DNA of 5,678 nucleotides, from the NCBI GenBank assembly GCA_030605745.1, contig JAUWHT010000402.1, positions 1 through 5,678 of the forward strand, in the 5' to 3' direction. The translations under genes and the position numbers were made by a program. The stretch is from Pirellulales bacterium. GTDB lineage: Bacteria; Planctomycetota; Planctomycetia; Pirellulales; Thermoguttaceae. How positions within the stretch are numbered: the first letter of the stretch is position 1; each line of letters begins with the position of its first letter. This document shows, in pieces, positions 1 to 5,482 of the stretch. The notes under the pieces were generated by a model. That model worked only from the letters and a program-made list of their open reading frames with translations. It had not been told where the DNA came from and did no database searches.

Positions 1-2
1 AG

Positions 3-701
3 ACGGGAATCCCCGGGCCGCATCTCGGCATGAGCTATCCCGACCTGATCGAGCAGGACGGCCGCTACTGGATTACCGAAACGCAGAAGACGGTCGCCCG
101 CGTGCATGAGATCGACAAAAGCCTGCTCGAAGACCTTTGGAACCAGGGCAATGTAAAAACCGTGACCAGGAAGGGGCTGGTTCTGGATTTAGGTCCCGAA
201 GCGATCAAGCGTGGCGAAGTAGATTCGCCGAAGCTACCGAACCTGTCCGATGGCGGCGGCTTCGCCATCGATTTCTGGATCAATCTAAAAAAGTTGTCCG
301 ACGGCCAGGTCATCCTCGACAATCGCGACTCGGCCGGCAAGGGGTTTGTCGTCAAAACCGCCGAACACGGCGCGATTCGCATCGAGATGAACGATGGTGA
401 AAACGTCGGTTTCTGGTCTTGCGACCCGGACATCCTCAAGCCGGGTATTTGGCACCACGTGGCAATTATCGTCGACGGCGGCCCGAACGTGATAACCTTT
501 GTGGTCGACGGGATGTTTTGCGACGGAGGCGAGGTTCGCCAGTACGGCTGGGGCCGCTTCACGCCGCAACTGAGCGACGTAACAGGCTCCGGCAAGCTTC
601 GCATGGTGCCGTCGCTCGCCGGAGAGTTGAAGCGGGTGCGAATTTACAACCGCTATATCCGCACATCGGAGGCGATCGCCAATTTCCACGCCGGGTTGTG
701 A
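3..701 (+). CDS. LamG-domain protein, probable C-terminus of a BNR/sialidase-like protein (5' end outside window)
   Basis: The frame is open from the left edge. Codons before the ATG at 30 read TGIPGPHLG and continue smoothly into MSYPDLIEQDGRYWITETQK, so that ATG is probably internal and the gene begins outside the window. Numbering from Met30, residues 1-35 resemble the last blade of a BNR/sialidase-type propeller (YPDLIEQDGRYWITETQ). Residues about 76-215 form a LamG/concanavalin-like jelly roll: a GGGFAIDFWI strand, WHHVAIIVDG at 141-150, and a closing GELKRVRIYNR at 198-208. LamG domains usually bind glycans or proteins in exported proteins, so a secreted or surface role in glycan recognition is likely, but the signal peptide would be out of view. 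The TGA at 699-701 is followed three bases later by a palindromic repeat. LamG assignment is fairly secure; the sialidase-like N-terminus is inferred from a short stretch. Confidence 0.8.
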   Translation, partial: TGIPGPHLGMSYPDLIEQDGRYWITETQKTVARVHEIDKSLLEDLWNQGNVKTVTRKGLVLDLGPEAIKRGEVDSPKLPNLSDGGGFAIDFWINLKKLSDGQVILDNRDSAGKGFVVKTAEHGAIRIEMNDGENVGFWSCDPDILKPGIWHHVAIIVDGGPNVITFVVDGMFCDGGEVRQYGWGRFTPQLSDVTGSGKLRMVPSLAGELKRVRIYNRYIRTSEAIANFHAGL

Positions 702-703
702 AC

Positions 704-758
704 GTAGCACAGGCTTCCAGCCTGTGGTTAGGGAACACAGGCAAGATGCCTGTGCCAC
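704..758. repeat. Composite palindromic (REP/BIME-like) repeat, copy 1
   Basis: Two perfect 19-bp hairpins lie side by side. At 708-726 the arms CACAGGCT/AGCCTGTG enclose TCC; at 736-754 the arms CACAGGCA/TGCCTGTG enclose AGA. They are 9 bp apart. The outer 11 bp (704-714 and 748-758) are also inverted repeats of each other with one mismatch, so the element can fold as two small hairpins or one longer stem. The first 25 bp (704-728) recur exactly at 5483-5507. There is no T-run, so a classical intrinsic terminator is not supported, although the position just after a stop codon would allow mRNA 3'-end protection. Palindromes of this sequence are, to my knowledge, common in planctomycete genomes. 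Confidence 0.85.
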
Positions 759-781
759 GACATGAGAGATAACAATAATTT

Positions 782-785
782 GGAG
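782..785 (+). promoter_or_regulatory. Ribosome binding site of dctP
   Basis: GGAG sits 8 bases before the GTG at 794, which supports that GTG as the start. The next codon, TTG at 797, is a weaker alternative. An ATG at 789 is out of frame and stops after three codons. The 759-793 stretch is AT-rich (GATAACAATAATTTGG), but I could not place a convincing -35/-10 pair in it. Confidence 0.6.
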
Positions 786-793
786 ACAATGAG

Positions 794-1792
794 GTGTTGA
801 GAAACTGGTTTACTGTCAGTGCTTTGGTGACCTTGCTGTTAGTCACTTCCGGCTGCCCGCAGTCGCAAAGTTCCGGCGACGGCAGCCGGGAGTTGAAACT
901 GGCCTACGTGATGGCCCCCGGTGGACCGGCCCACGAAGCGGCCGAATACTTCGCCCAACTGGTCGGAGAAAAGACCGGAGGCAAGATCACTGTAAAGCTC
1001 TATCCCAGCGCACAACTGGGCAACGACAGCGAACTGGCCGACTTGCTCTCGGCCGGCAGCGTCGACCTGGTCCTGGGCGGAACCGCTCCGATCGGCTGGT
1101 CCCTGCCCCAGTACGGCGCCATCGAAGCACCGTTTGCATTCCGCGACTACGAGCATCTCGACAGGGTCCTCCAGGGCGACATCGGCCAGGAGATCGCCGA
1201 CGCAATGTCCGAGAAACGCGGCATCAAGATTCTCGATTGGTGGCACCGCGGGCCGCGGTACCTGACCACCACCAATCGAAAAGTCACCAAGCCGGCGGAC
1301 CTAAAGGGCCTGAAACTCCGAGTTCCCCAATTGCAGACTTACATGGAGGCTTGGGACATCCTGGGCGCCGACACTACGCCGATCACCTACAGCGAAATCT
1401 TCATGTCGCTGAAGCAGGGAATCGTCGAGGGCCAGGAGAACCCGCTCGAAGTAATCTACACCAGCAGCTTTCACGAGGTGCAAAAGTACGTGATGAAGAC
1501 GCGGCACCTGCTGGGCGTCTACATGTTGATGGTGAACCAGGCAACCTTCGACGCTCTACCCCAAGACCAGCAAAACGCAATTCTGGAAACGGCCGTCGAA
1601 GCCGGCAGACGCGAGCACGAACTGATGCTAAAGTACGACCAGCAGTTCAGCACCAAGCTGAAGGAAAAGGGCGTACAGTTCGTCGACGTGGACGTCGAAG
1701 CCTTCAGAACCGCGGTACTGAGTGAGTTGCCCAAACGATTCAAAGGCAAATGGGCGCCGGGGTTCTTCGAGCGGATCGTGAACACCAAATGA
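794..1792 (+). CDS. dctP: TRAP transporter solute-binding lipoprotein, DctP family
   Basis: This is the extracytoplasmic receptor that captures an acidic substrate and delivers it to the DctQM permease. The 332 residues match the usual family length. Residues 5-20 are a hydrophobic signal sequence ending in VTSGC, so Cys21 is a likely lipidation site; the -3 residue is Thr, which is slightly atypical. Family motifs are LKLAYV (34-39), YPSAQLG (70-76), GPRYLTTTNR (153-162), GLKLRVPQ (172-179), whose Arg176 matches the arginine that holds the substrate carboxylate in this family, and VEGQENPLE (211-219). The gene starts with GTG, uses the GGAG at 782-785, and overlaps dctQ by four bases (ATGA). 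The substrate cannot be read from sequence alone. A sugar acid or keto acid is suggested by the aldolase downstream. Family assignment is secure. Confidence 0.96.
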   Translation: MLRNWFTVSALVTLLLVTSGCPQSQSSGDGSRELKLAYVMAPGGPAHEAAEYFAQLVGEKTGGKITVKLYPSAQLGNDSELADLLSAGSVDLVLGGTAPIGWSLPQYGAIEAPFAFRDYEHLDRVLQGDIGQEIADAMSEKRGIKILDWWHRGPRYLTTTNRKVTKPADLKGLKLRVPQLQTYMEAWDILGADTTPITYSEIFMSLKQGIVEGQENPLEVIYTSSFHEVQKYVMKTRHLLGVYMLMVNQATFDALPQDQQNAILETAVEAGRREHELMLKYDQQFSTKLKEKGVQFVDVDVEAFRTAVLSELPKRFKGKWAPGFFERIVNTK

Positions 1793-2277
1793 AACGCAAG
1801 CAGCTTAGCGCGGGCGATTACCTGATTGCCGCCCTGTTTGCCACGATGATCGCCGTGGTGACCGCGCAAGTCCTCTGGCGATACGTCTTCGACAATTCGT
1901 TGGACTGGACAGAGGAGTTCTCCCGCCACGTGTTTGTCTGGATGACGTTCGTCGGGGCCGCGCTGGCGATCAAGGAAGGCACGCACATTCGCGTGAGTAT
2001 CCTGGGCGACATGTTGCCCGCAAAACTCCAGAAGTGCCTGGCCTCGGCCTACCTGCTGTTGATCGCGATCTTTCTCGGCGCAATCGTTTTCTTCGGGTTC
2101 CAGCAGGTGAAGCTGACCGCCGGCCAGCGCACCAGCGGATTGGACTTGCCGCTGAATTACGTGCTGTACGCGTCGCTGCCGGTGGCGTCGTTGTTCGGCA
2201 TCTGGTTCGCCATGCGCAACGCCGTGGCTGTGATAAGAGGCAAGACCGAGCAGGAACGCGGCCCGGAGGACGCATAA
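1789..2277 (+). CDS. dctQ: TRAP transporter small permease subunit, DctQ family
   Basis: This is the small integral-membrane subunit that pairs with DctM. The protein is 162 residues, typical for the family, with four membrane segments at about 11-29, 46-61, 84-104 and 122-141. Signature stretches are QVLWRYVF (27-34), WTEEFSR (40-46) and AIKEGTHIRVS (60-70), matching the conserved RYvfn-WsEEl-GaalA-GeHi pattern. I chose the ATG at 1789 over an upstream in-frame ATG at 1750. The 1789 start gives the MKRK-D-Y beginning expected for DctQ and an ATGA overlap with the dctP stop, typical of translational coupling; the longer version would overlap dctP by 43 bases. No strong ribosome site of its own is visible. 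The TAA at 2275-2277 directly abuts the GTG of dctM. Confidence 0.95.
   Translation: MKRKQLSAGDYLIAALFATMIAVVTAQVLWRYVFDNSLDWTEEFSRHVFVWMTFVGAALAIKEGTHIRVSILGDMLPAKLQKCLASAYLLLIAIFLGAIVFFGFQQVKLTAGQRTSGLDLPLNYVLYASLPVASLFGIWFAMRNAVAVIRGKTEQERGPEDA
2265..2269 (+). promoter_or_regulatory. Ribosome binding site of dctM
   Basis: A full GGAGG lies inside the last codons of dctQ, 8 bases before the GTG at 2278. It fixes that GTG as the dctM start and gives the expected hydrophobic MLLLVGIMLLLLLTGMPVAF beginning. Confidence 0.75.
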
Positions 2278-3571
2278 GTGCTGCTGCTCGTGGGGATCAT
2301 GCTGCTGTTGTTGCTCACTGGCATGCCAGTGGCGTTCGCGATCGGCATTGCCTCGGCGGTTTATATTCTCCTGGGCAGCGCCGGGGTTCAGCCGATGGTG
2401 CTGGCGCAAATGACCGTCAGTGGGGCCGATTCGTTCATCCTGATGGCCGTGCCGTTCTTCATTTTTGCCGGCGAACTGATGAACGCCGGCGGAATCACCC
2501 GGCGACTGGTCGCTTTTGCCGAGGCGGCGGTGGGCAGCATCCGTGGCGGGCTGTCGTACGTGGTGGTGATCGTGAACATGATTATGGCGGGCGTTTCCGG
2601 GGCGGCCATCGCCGACGCGGCGGCCGTCGGCTCGGTGATGATCCCCAGCATGGTCCGAAGCGGCTACCGCCGCGGATTCGCCGCCACGGTAAACGCCGCC
2701 GCGGCCACCGTCGGACCGGTTGTGCCACCAAGCGTGGGCTTCATCATCTACGCCTCGGTGGCGAGCACCCCCAGCATGACCGTTTCGGTAGACAAGCTAT
2801 TCCTGGCCGGGGCCGTACCGGGTGTTATTCTGGGGCTCTATATGATGGTCGTCTGTTGGATCGTCGCCCGACGGTCGAACCTGCCTCGGGGCGAAAGAAC
2901 CTCGATCGGGAAGTTCCTGCTCGGACTGAAGGACGCCGTGCTGGCCCTGCTGATGCCGGTGATCATCCTGGGCGGAAATTGTGGGCGGGATAGTCACGCC
3001 GACCGAGGCCGGCGTGCTGGCCGTGCTTTACGGCCTGTTCGTTGGAGTTGTCGTCTACCGCGAGATCAAGCCCAGCGACCTGCCCTACCTACTGGCGAAA
3101 TCGGCCAAGCAGACGGCTCTGATCATGTTCATTATCGCCGCGGCCAAGGCCTTCGGTTGGCTGCTGACCTTCATGGGTGCGCCCGAGGTGCTGATGAGCG
3201 GATTCGCCTTGATCTCAGATCAGCCCTGGGTGTTCCTGCTGATTATGAATGTGGTGATCATTCTCTTGGGCTGCTTCATGGAGGGCGGAAGCCTGATGAT
3301 CATTCTCACTCCGCTGCTGCTGCCGGCGCTGATGAAGTACAACATCGATCTGATTCACTTCGGCGTGGTGTTCCAACTGAATATCATGATCGGCCTGTTG
3401 ACCCCTCCGATCGGCATGTTGCTGTACGTGATCACCGGCGTGTCGAATGTTCCGATGAATGAGATCCTCAAAGACCTTTGGCCGTTTCTGATCGCGATCC
3501 TGATCGTGCTGCTGCTGATCACCTACATTCCGGCGATCACGTTGTTTCTGCCCGGCCTGATTGCAAGATGA
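2278..3571 (+). pseudogene. dctM: TRAP transporter large permease DctM, frameshifted (one extra A near 2976-2978)
   Basis: DctM is the 12-helix channel-forming subunit that drives substrate uptake with the sodium or proton gradient. With one base removed from AAA at 2976-2978 the gene reads as 430 codons, the normal family length. As given, the first frame holds residues 1-233 and then runs on out of frame to a stop at 3462, adding 161 unrelated residues. The second frame carries the rest (from GTG 2981) to TGA at 3569-3571. The first part has TGMPVAFAIGIAS, GGITRRLVAFAEAAVGSIRG, AGVSGAAIADAAAVGSVMIP and PPSVGFIIYAS. The second part has GGIVTPTEAGVLAVLYG, FMEGGSLMIILTPLLLPAL and FGVVFQLNIMIGLLTPPIG. 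All are family hallmarks. The repaired junction reads LMPVIILGG-IVGGIVTPTEA. Both halves are undecayed, so a sequencing/assembly error or a very recent mutation is likely. As written, no complete permease would be made. Confidence 0.93.
2974..2980 (+). other. Frameshift site in dctM (single-base insertion)
   Basis: The sequence GGAAATT is read GGA-AAT-T in the first frame. Dropping one A gives GGA-ATT-GTG, coding G-I-V, which restores the conserved run into GGIVTPTEA. The site is a three-A run. I see no classical slippery heptamer, in-frame stop or stimulatory hairpin pointing to programmed frameshifting. Confidence 0.85.
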
Positions 3572-3651
3572 TTCTGCCGCCGTCCACGAGGAGCCACTTT
3601 CGTCACCGGCCGTTTCATGCTAGAAACAAGCGGTACCAGAGCTTATACCCT

Positions 3652-3668
3652 TTATGACCGGTTCATAA
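3652..3668. promoter_or_regulatory. Candidate operator: inverted repeat TTATGA-CCGGT-TCATAA
   Basis: Perfect 6-bp arms TTATGA/TCATAA flank a 5-bp CCGGT centre, in the gap between dctM and the aldolase, 27 bases before the aldolase start. A CCGG-centred, AT-flanked palindrome of this size resembles LacI-type operators, although the two halves are offset by one base. The right half overlaps a second inverted repeat (3656-3678). No regulator gene is in view, so the role is inferred from shape and position only. Confidence 0.35.
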
Positions 3669-3678
3669 CCACCCGGTC
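3656..3678 (+). promoter_or_regulatory. Inverted repeat/hairpin next to the aldolase ribosome site
   Basis: GACCGG at 3656-3661 pairs with CCGGTC at 3673-3678 across an 11-base loop, ending directly before the GAGGAG ribosome site. In mRNA it could affect translation start. It shares bases with the palindrome at 3652-3668, so the two structures exclude each other. No T-run follows, so it is not a standard terminator of the TRAP operon. Confidence 0.3.
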
Positions 3679-3684
3679 GAGGAG
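3679..3684 (+). promoter_or_regulatory. Ribosome binding site of the aldolase gene
   Basis: GAGGAG lies 10 bases before the GTG at 3695. It supports that GTG as start. The first in-frame ATGs lie well inside the conserved barrel and would remove its first strand. Confidence 0.6.
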
Positions 3685-3694
3685 ATAAAGACCT

Positions 3695-4501
3695 GTGCGA
3701 AAAAGCCGAGTCAAGGCAAAACTCAACCGCGGCGAACCGGTCTTGATTGTTACACTCCACCTGACCGATCCGTCCGTTTTCGAGTTGACCAGCCTGATGG
3801 GCTTCGACGGCATCTGGATGGACATGGAGCACCACACGTACAGCCTGGAGACGGGCGCCGGGCTGATGAGGGCAACGCGGGTAGGGGGTTCGGACATTAT
3901 CGCCCGACCGGCCAAGGGCGAATTCATGCGGATGCAGCGGATGCTCGAAGCCGGGGCACAAGGCATCATGTACCCCCGATGCGACGACGCACAGGAGGCC
4001 GCCGAGGTCGTGGCCTGGGCAAAGTTTCCACCCCAAGGCAAGCGCGGCTGCGACGGCGGAAACCCCGACATGCCCTACCTGACCATGCCACTGGTCCCCT
4101 ACCTGAAGCAGGCCAACGAAGAGACCTTCATCATGATCCAAATCGAGCAGCCGCACACCATCGACCATGTCGAGCAGATCGCCGCGGTCGACGGCGTAGA
4201 TGTGCTGTTTATCGGCCCCGGCGACTTGAGCATCCAGAGCGGCGTCCCCGGCCAGTTCAACCACGAACTGATGCAGCAGGCAATACGCAAAGTCGCCCGG
4301 GCCGCCAAAAACCACGGCAAACACTGGGGCTGCCCCAGTATGTCGTGCGAGCAAACACAACAACTGTTGGACTTGGGCGCACGGTTCATTTGCCACAGCG
4401 CCGATATCATAATGATCAAGAACAGCCTGGAACAAATCCAGCACGATTTCGCCGCCCTAAACTTCACCTTCAACAACCAAGTCCTAATCCCTAATCCTTA
4501 A
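3695..4501 (+). CDS. HpcH/HpaI-family class II aldolase (2-keto-3-deoxy acid aldolase)
   Basis: The 268-residue protein belongs to the HpcH/HpaI (HpaI/GarL/RhmA) family of metal-dependent pyruvate aldolases, which split 4-hydroxy-2-oxo acids into pyruvate and an aldehyde in the cytoplasm. Motifs in order: FDGIWMDMEHH (37-47) with the general-base His46; ARPAKGE (70-76) with substrate Arg71; LEAGAQGIMYPR (84-95); FPPQGKRG (111-118); IQIEQPHTIDHVEQI (148-162) with metal ligand Glu151; GVDVLFIGPGDLSIQSG (167-183) with metal ligand Asp177. All key residues are present. MYPRCDD at 92-98 carries Arg where Met or another apolar residue is more usual, so specificity may differ from the named enzymes. 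The last residues (VLIPNP) and the TAA are encoded by a heptamer repeat. It follows the TRAP genes by 123 bp with its own ribosome site and possible operator. It probably acts on the imported acid or a derivative; the exact substrate is unknown. Confidence 0.93.
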   Translation: MRKSRVKAKLNRGEPVLIVTLHLTDPSVFELTSLMGFDGIWMDMEHHTYSLETGAGLMRATRVGGSDIIARPAKGEFMRMQRMLEAGAQGIMYPRCDDAQEAAEVVAWAKFPPQGKRGCDGGNPDMPYLTMPLVPYLKQANEETFIMIQIEQPHTIDHVEQIAAVDGVDVLFIGPGDLSIQSGVPGQFNHELMQQAIRKVARAAKNHGKHWGCPSMSCEQTQQLLDLGARFICHSADIIMIKNSLEQIQHDFAALNFTFNNQVLIPNP

Positions 4502-4525
4502 TCCTTAATCCTTAAATCCTTAATC
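4483..4525 (+). repeat. Heptanucleotide tandem repeat, about six units of CYTAATC
   Basis: The units are CCTAATC, CCTAATC, CTTAATC, CTTAATC, CTTAAATC (one extra A) and CTTAATC, followed by CCCC. The array begins inside the aldolase gene and ends 11 bases before the next ATG. Because 7 is not a multiple of 3, the TAA in successive units falls in each + frame in turn (4485, 4492, 4499), so the array is a stop signal in all three frames; the aldolase uses the one at 4499-4501. It resembles the short heptamer tandem repeats known from cyanobacteria, but I cannot assign it to a named family. Confidence 0.85.
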
Positions 4526-4536
4526 CCCCTATTATC

Positions 4537-4803
4537 ATGGCCGGTCAATTGATCCCCCCTCCCGATTTGGCCCCCTCGGTGCCAAAGGACTGCACGCCCC
4601 AGCAGTGCATCGCGCTTTGGCTGGACCTGATGAGGACGGCCGACAAGCTGTTGATGGCCGGGCTGCGTCGCGAAGTCGGGCCGGAGGGTGATATCCAGGC
4701 CGCTTACCGCGAGTGGTACGCCCAGGATAGGGAGCAGCACGATCGTACCGTCGCGCGGATGATGCAGAAAATTAAGCACTGCGGAGGCAGCAATGCCGAG
4801 TGA
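4537..4803 (+). CDS. Small helical protein of unknown function, partner of the nucleotidyltransferase
   Basis: I do not recognise a named family with certainty. The protein has 88 residues: a proline-rich start (LIPPPDLAPSVP, 5-16), then a mostly helical, charged body (about 23-80) with LWLDLMRTADKLLMAGLRR (28-45), VGPEGDIQAAYREWY (47-61) and HDRTVARMMQKI (68-79). There is no signal peptide or membrane segment, so it should be cytoplasmic. It overlaps the nucleotidyltransferase by 11 bases, and that gene's GGAGG lies within this coding region, so the two are almost surely co-translated. The ATG at 4537 has no clear ribosome site; a heptamer repeat and a C-rich stretch lie just before it. The overlap, small size and conserved-looking motif argue for a real gene. 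A regulator or antitoxin-like partner is a guess from context. Confidence 0.7.
   Translation: MAGQLIPPPDLAPSVPKDCTPQQCIALWLDLMRTADKLLMAGLRREVGPEGDIQAAYREWYAQDREQHDRTVARMMQKIKHCGGSNAE
4783..4787 (+). promoter_or_regulatory. Ribosome binding site of the nucleotidyltransferase gene
   Basis: GGAGG is 5 bases before the ATG at 4793 and lies inside the upstream gene, consistent with coupled translation of the pair. Confidence 0.7.
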
Positions 4804-5395
4804 TGCGGTTCTGGCAACGTTGAAACATGTCTGGCAGACGCTCGAATCGCTGGACCTGCCCATGGCAGTCATAGGCGGAATCGCCGTGTCCACTTGGAAA
4901 CACGTCCGCGTTACGCGAGACGTGGACTTACTCGTAGCGATCGGCGATACGAGTCCCGACGACCTTGTGAAGAGGCTCGCGGCTGTGGGGATTCGGCCGA
5001 AACGGCAAGACCCGCTTGTCAAGCTGTCGGACGCGGAGTTTCTACAACTAAAGTACGAACCGCCCGAGACGTTCGTGGACGTGCAGATCGACTTGCTTCT
5101 GGCACACTCTCCGTACCAACGGCAAGCCCTCTCGCGGCGAGTTCCCGTTCCCTCTTCCGAACTCGGATTCGACGTTTGCGTTTTATCGTGCGAGGACCTG
5201 ATCCTACACAAGCTTCTGGCAGGTCGCATTATCGACCGGGCCGACGCCGCCGCGCTGCTGCGCGCTAATCGCCGGTCGATCGACAGCGGTTACCTTCTGA
5301 AGTGGACTGCTGCGCTGCGGCTGAGTGGAGAACTTGCCGAGATCTGGGATGAGGCATTCCCCGGCGAGTTGCCCCCGTCACTGGCCACACCGTGA
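4793..5395 (+). CDS. Nucleotidyltransferase-fold protein, AbiEii/DUF6036-like
   Basis: The 200-residue protein has the DNA polymerase beta-type nucleotidyltransferase fold. AVIGGIAVSTW (25-35) gives the GG nucleotide-binding turn; TRDVDLLVA (41-49) gives the catalytic pair Asp43/Asp45; FVDVQIDLL (94-102) provides the third acidic position (Asp96 or Asp100). The later LSCEDLILHKLLAGRIIDRADAAALL (131-156) is the EDLI-x-K-x-x-AGR-x-x-D-x-x-D stretch seen in AbiEii-type and DUF6036 proteins, where it packs near the active site. All expected catalytic residues are present, so it is probably active. Such proteins transfer nucleotides to RNA, protein or small molecules, and some are toxins of two-gene systems. 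It is preceded by, and overlaps, an 88-residue helical gene. Fold assignment is strong; biological role and target are unknown. Confidence 0.85.
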   Translation: MPSDAVLATLKHVWQTLESLDLPMAVIGGIAVSTWKHVRVTRDVDLLVAIGDTSPDDLVKRLAAVGIRPKRQDPLVKLSDAEFLQLKYEPPETFVDVQIDLLLAHSPYQRQALSRRVPVPSSELGFDVCVLSCEDLILHKLLAGRIIDRADAAALLRANRRSIDSGYLLKWTAALRLSGELAEIWDEAFPGELPPSLATP

Positions 5396-5408
5396 TCTGT
5401 TTGGAGTG

Positions 5409-5436
5409 TTGACAGGACTTTATGGATGACTATAAT
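5409..5436 (+). promoter_or_regulatory. Sigma-70 type promoter with consensus -35 and -10 boxes
   Basis: TTGACA at 5409-5414 and TATAAT at 5431-5436 are exact consensus boxes 16 bp apart, just after the nucleotidyltransferase stop. Transcription would start near 5443 and run through the GC-rich hairpin and the palindromic repeat. The first downstream ATG (5458) is followed at once by TAA, so no protein is evident close to it; a small RNA or a long leader is possible. Activity is inferred from sequence only. Confidence 0.5.
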
Positions 5437-5464
5437 CAGTTGTTGTGCTAGCATCGCATGTAAC

Positions 5465-5481
5465 GCCGGCGTCCCGCCGGC
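5465..5481. repeat. GC-rich perfect hairpin GCCGGCG-TCC-CGCCGGC
   Basis: Seven-bp arms enclose a TCC loop, one base before the second composite palindrome. It has the same build (short perfect arms, TCC loop) as the CACAGGCT hairpins but a different arm sequence. No T-run follows, so terminator function is uncertain. Confidence 0.7.
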
Positions 5482-5482
5482 T

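Noticed and set aside
708..754. Intrinsic terminator after the LamG gene
   Set aside because: The hairpins are strong but no T-run follows either; the repeated family identity at 5483-5547 fits a mobile palindrome better.
759..793. Promoter for the TRAP operon in the AT-rich stretch before dctP
   Set aside because: An AATAAT-like -10 is present, but nothing resembling a -35 box lies at the right distance, so I do not call it.
1519..2409. Long minus-strand open frame opposite dctP/dctQ/dctM
   Set aside because: It lies antisense to three clear TRAP genes; its His/Gln-rich composition is what the GC-rich opposite strand produces, and it has no family features.
2974..2983. Programmed +1 frameshifting in dctM
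   Set aside because: No slippery codon pair, in-frame stop or downstream structure is evident; a simple extra A in a short A run explains it better.
3620..4444. Minus-strand open frame opposite the aldolase
   Set aside because: The + strand carries the complete HpcH/HpaI motif set; the antisense product shows no domain.
4483..4525. CRISPR array or telomere-type end
   Set aside because: Units are 7 bp without spacers, and the sequence continues with normal genes on both sides.
5458..5463. ATGTAA start-stop minimal ORF after the consensus promoter
   Set aside because: Six bases can occur by chance, and no ribosome site precedes it.
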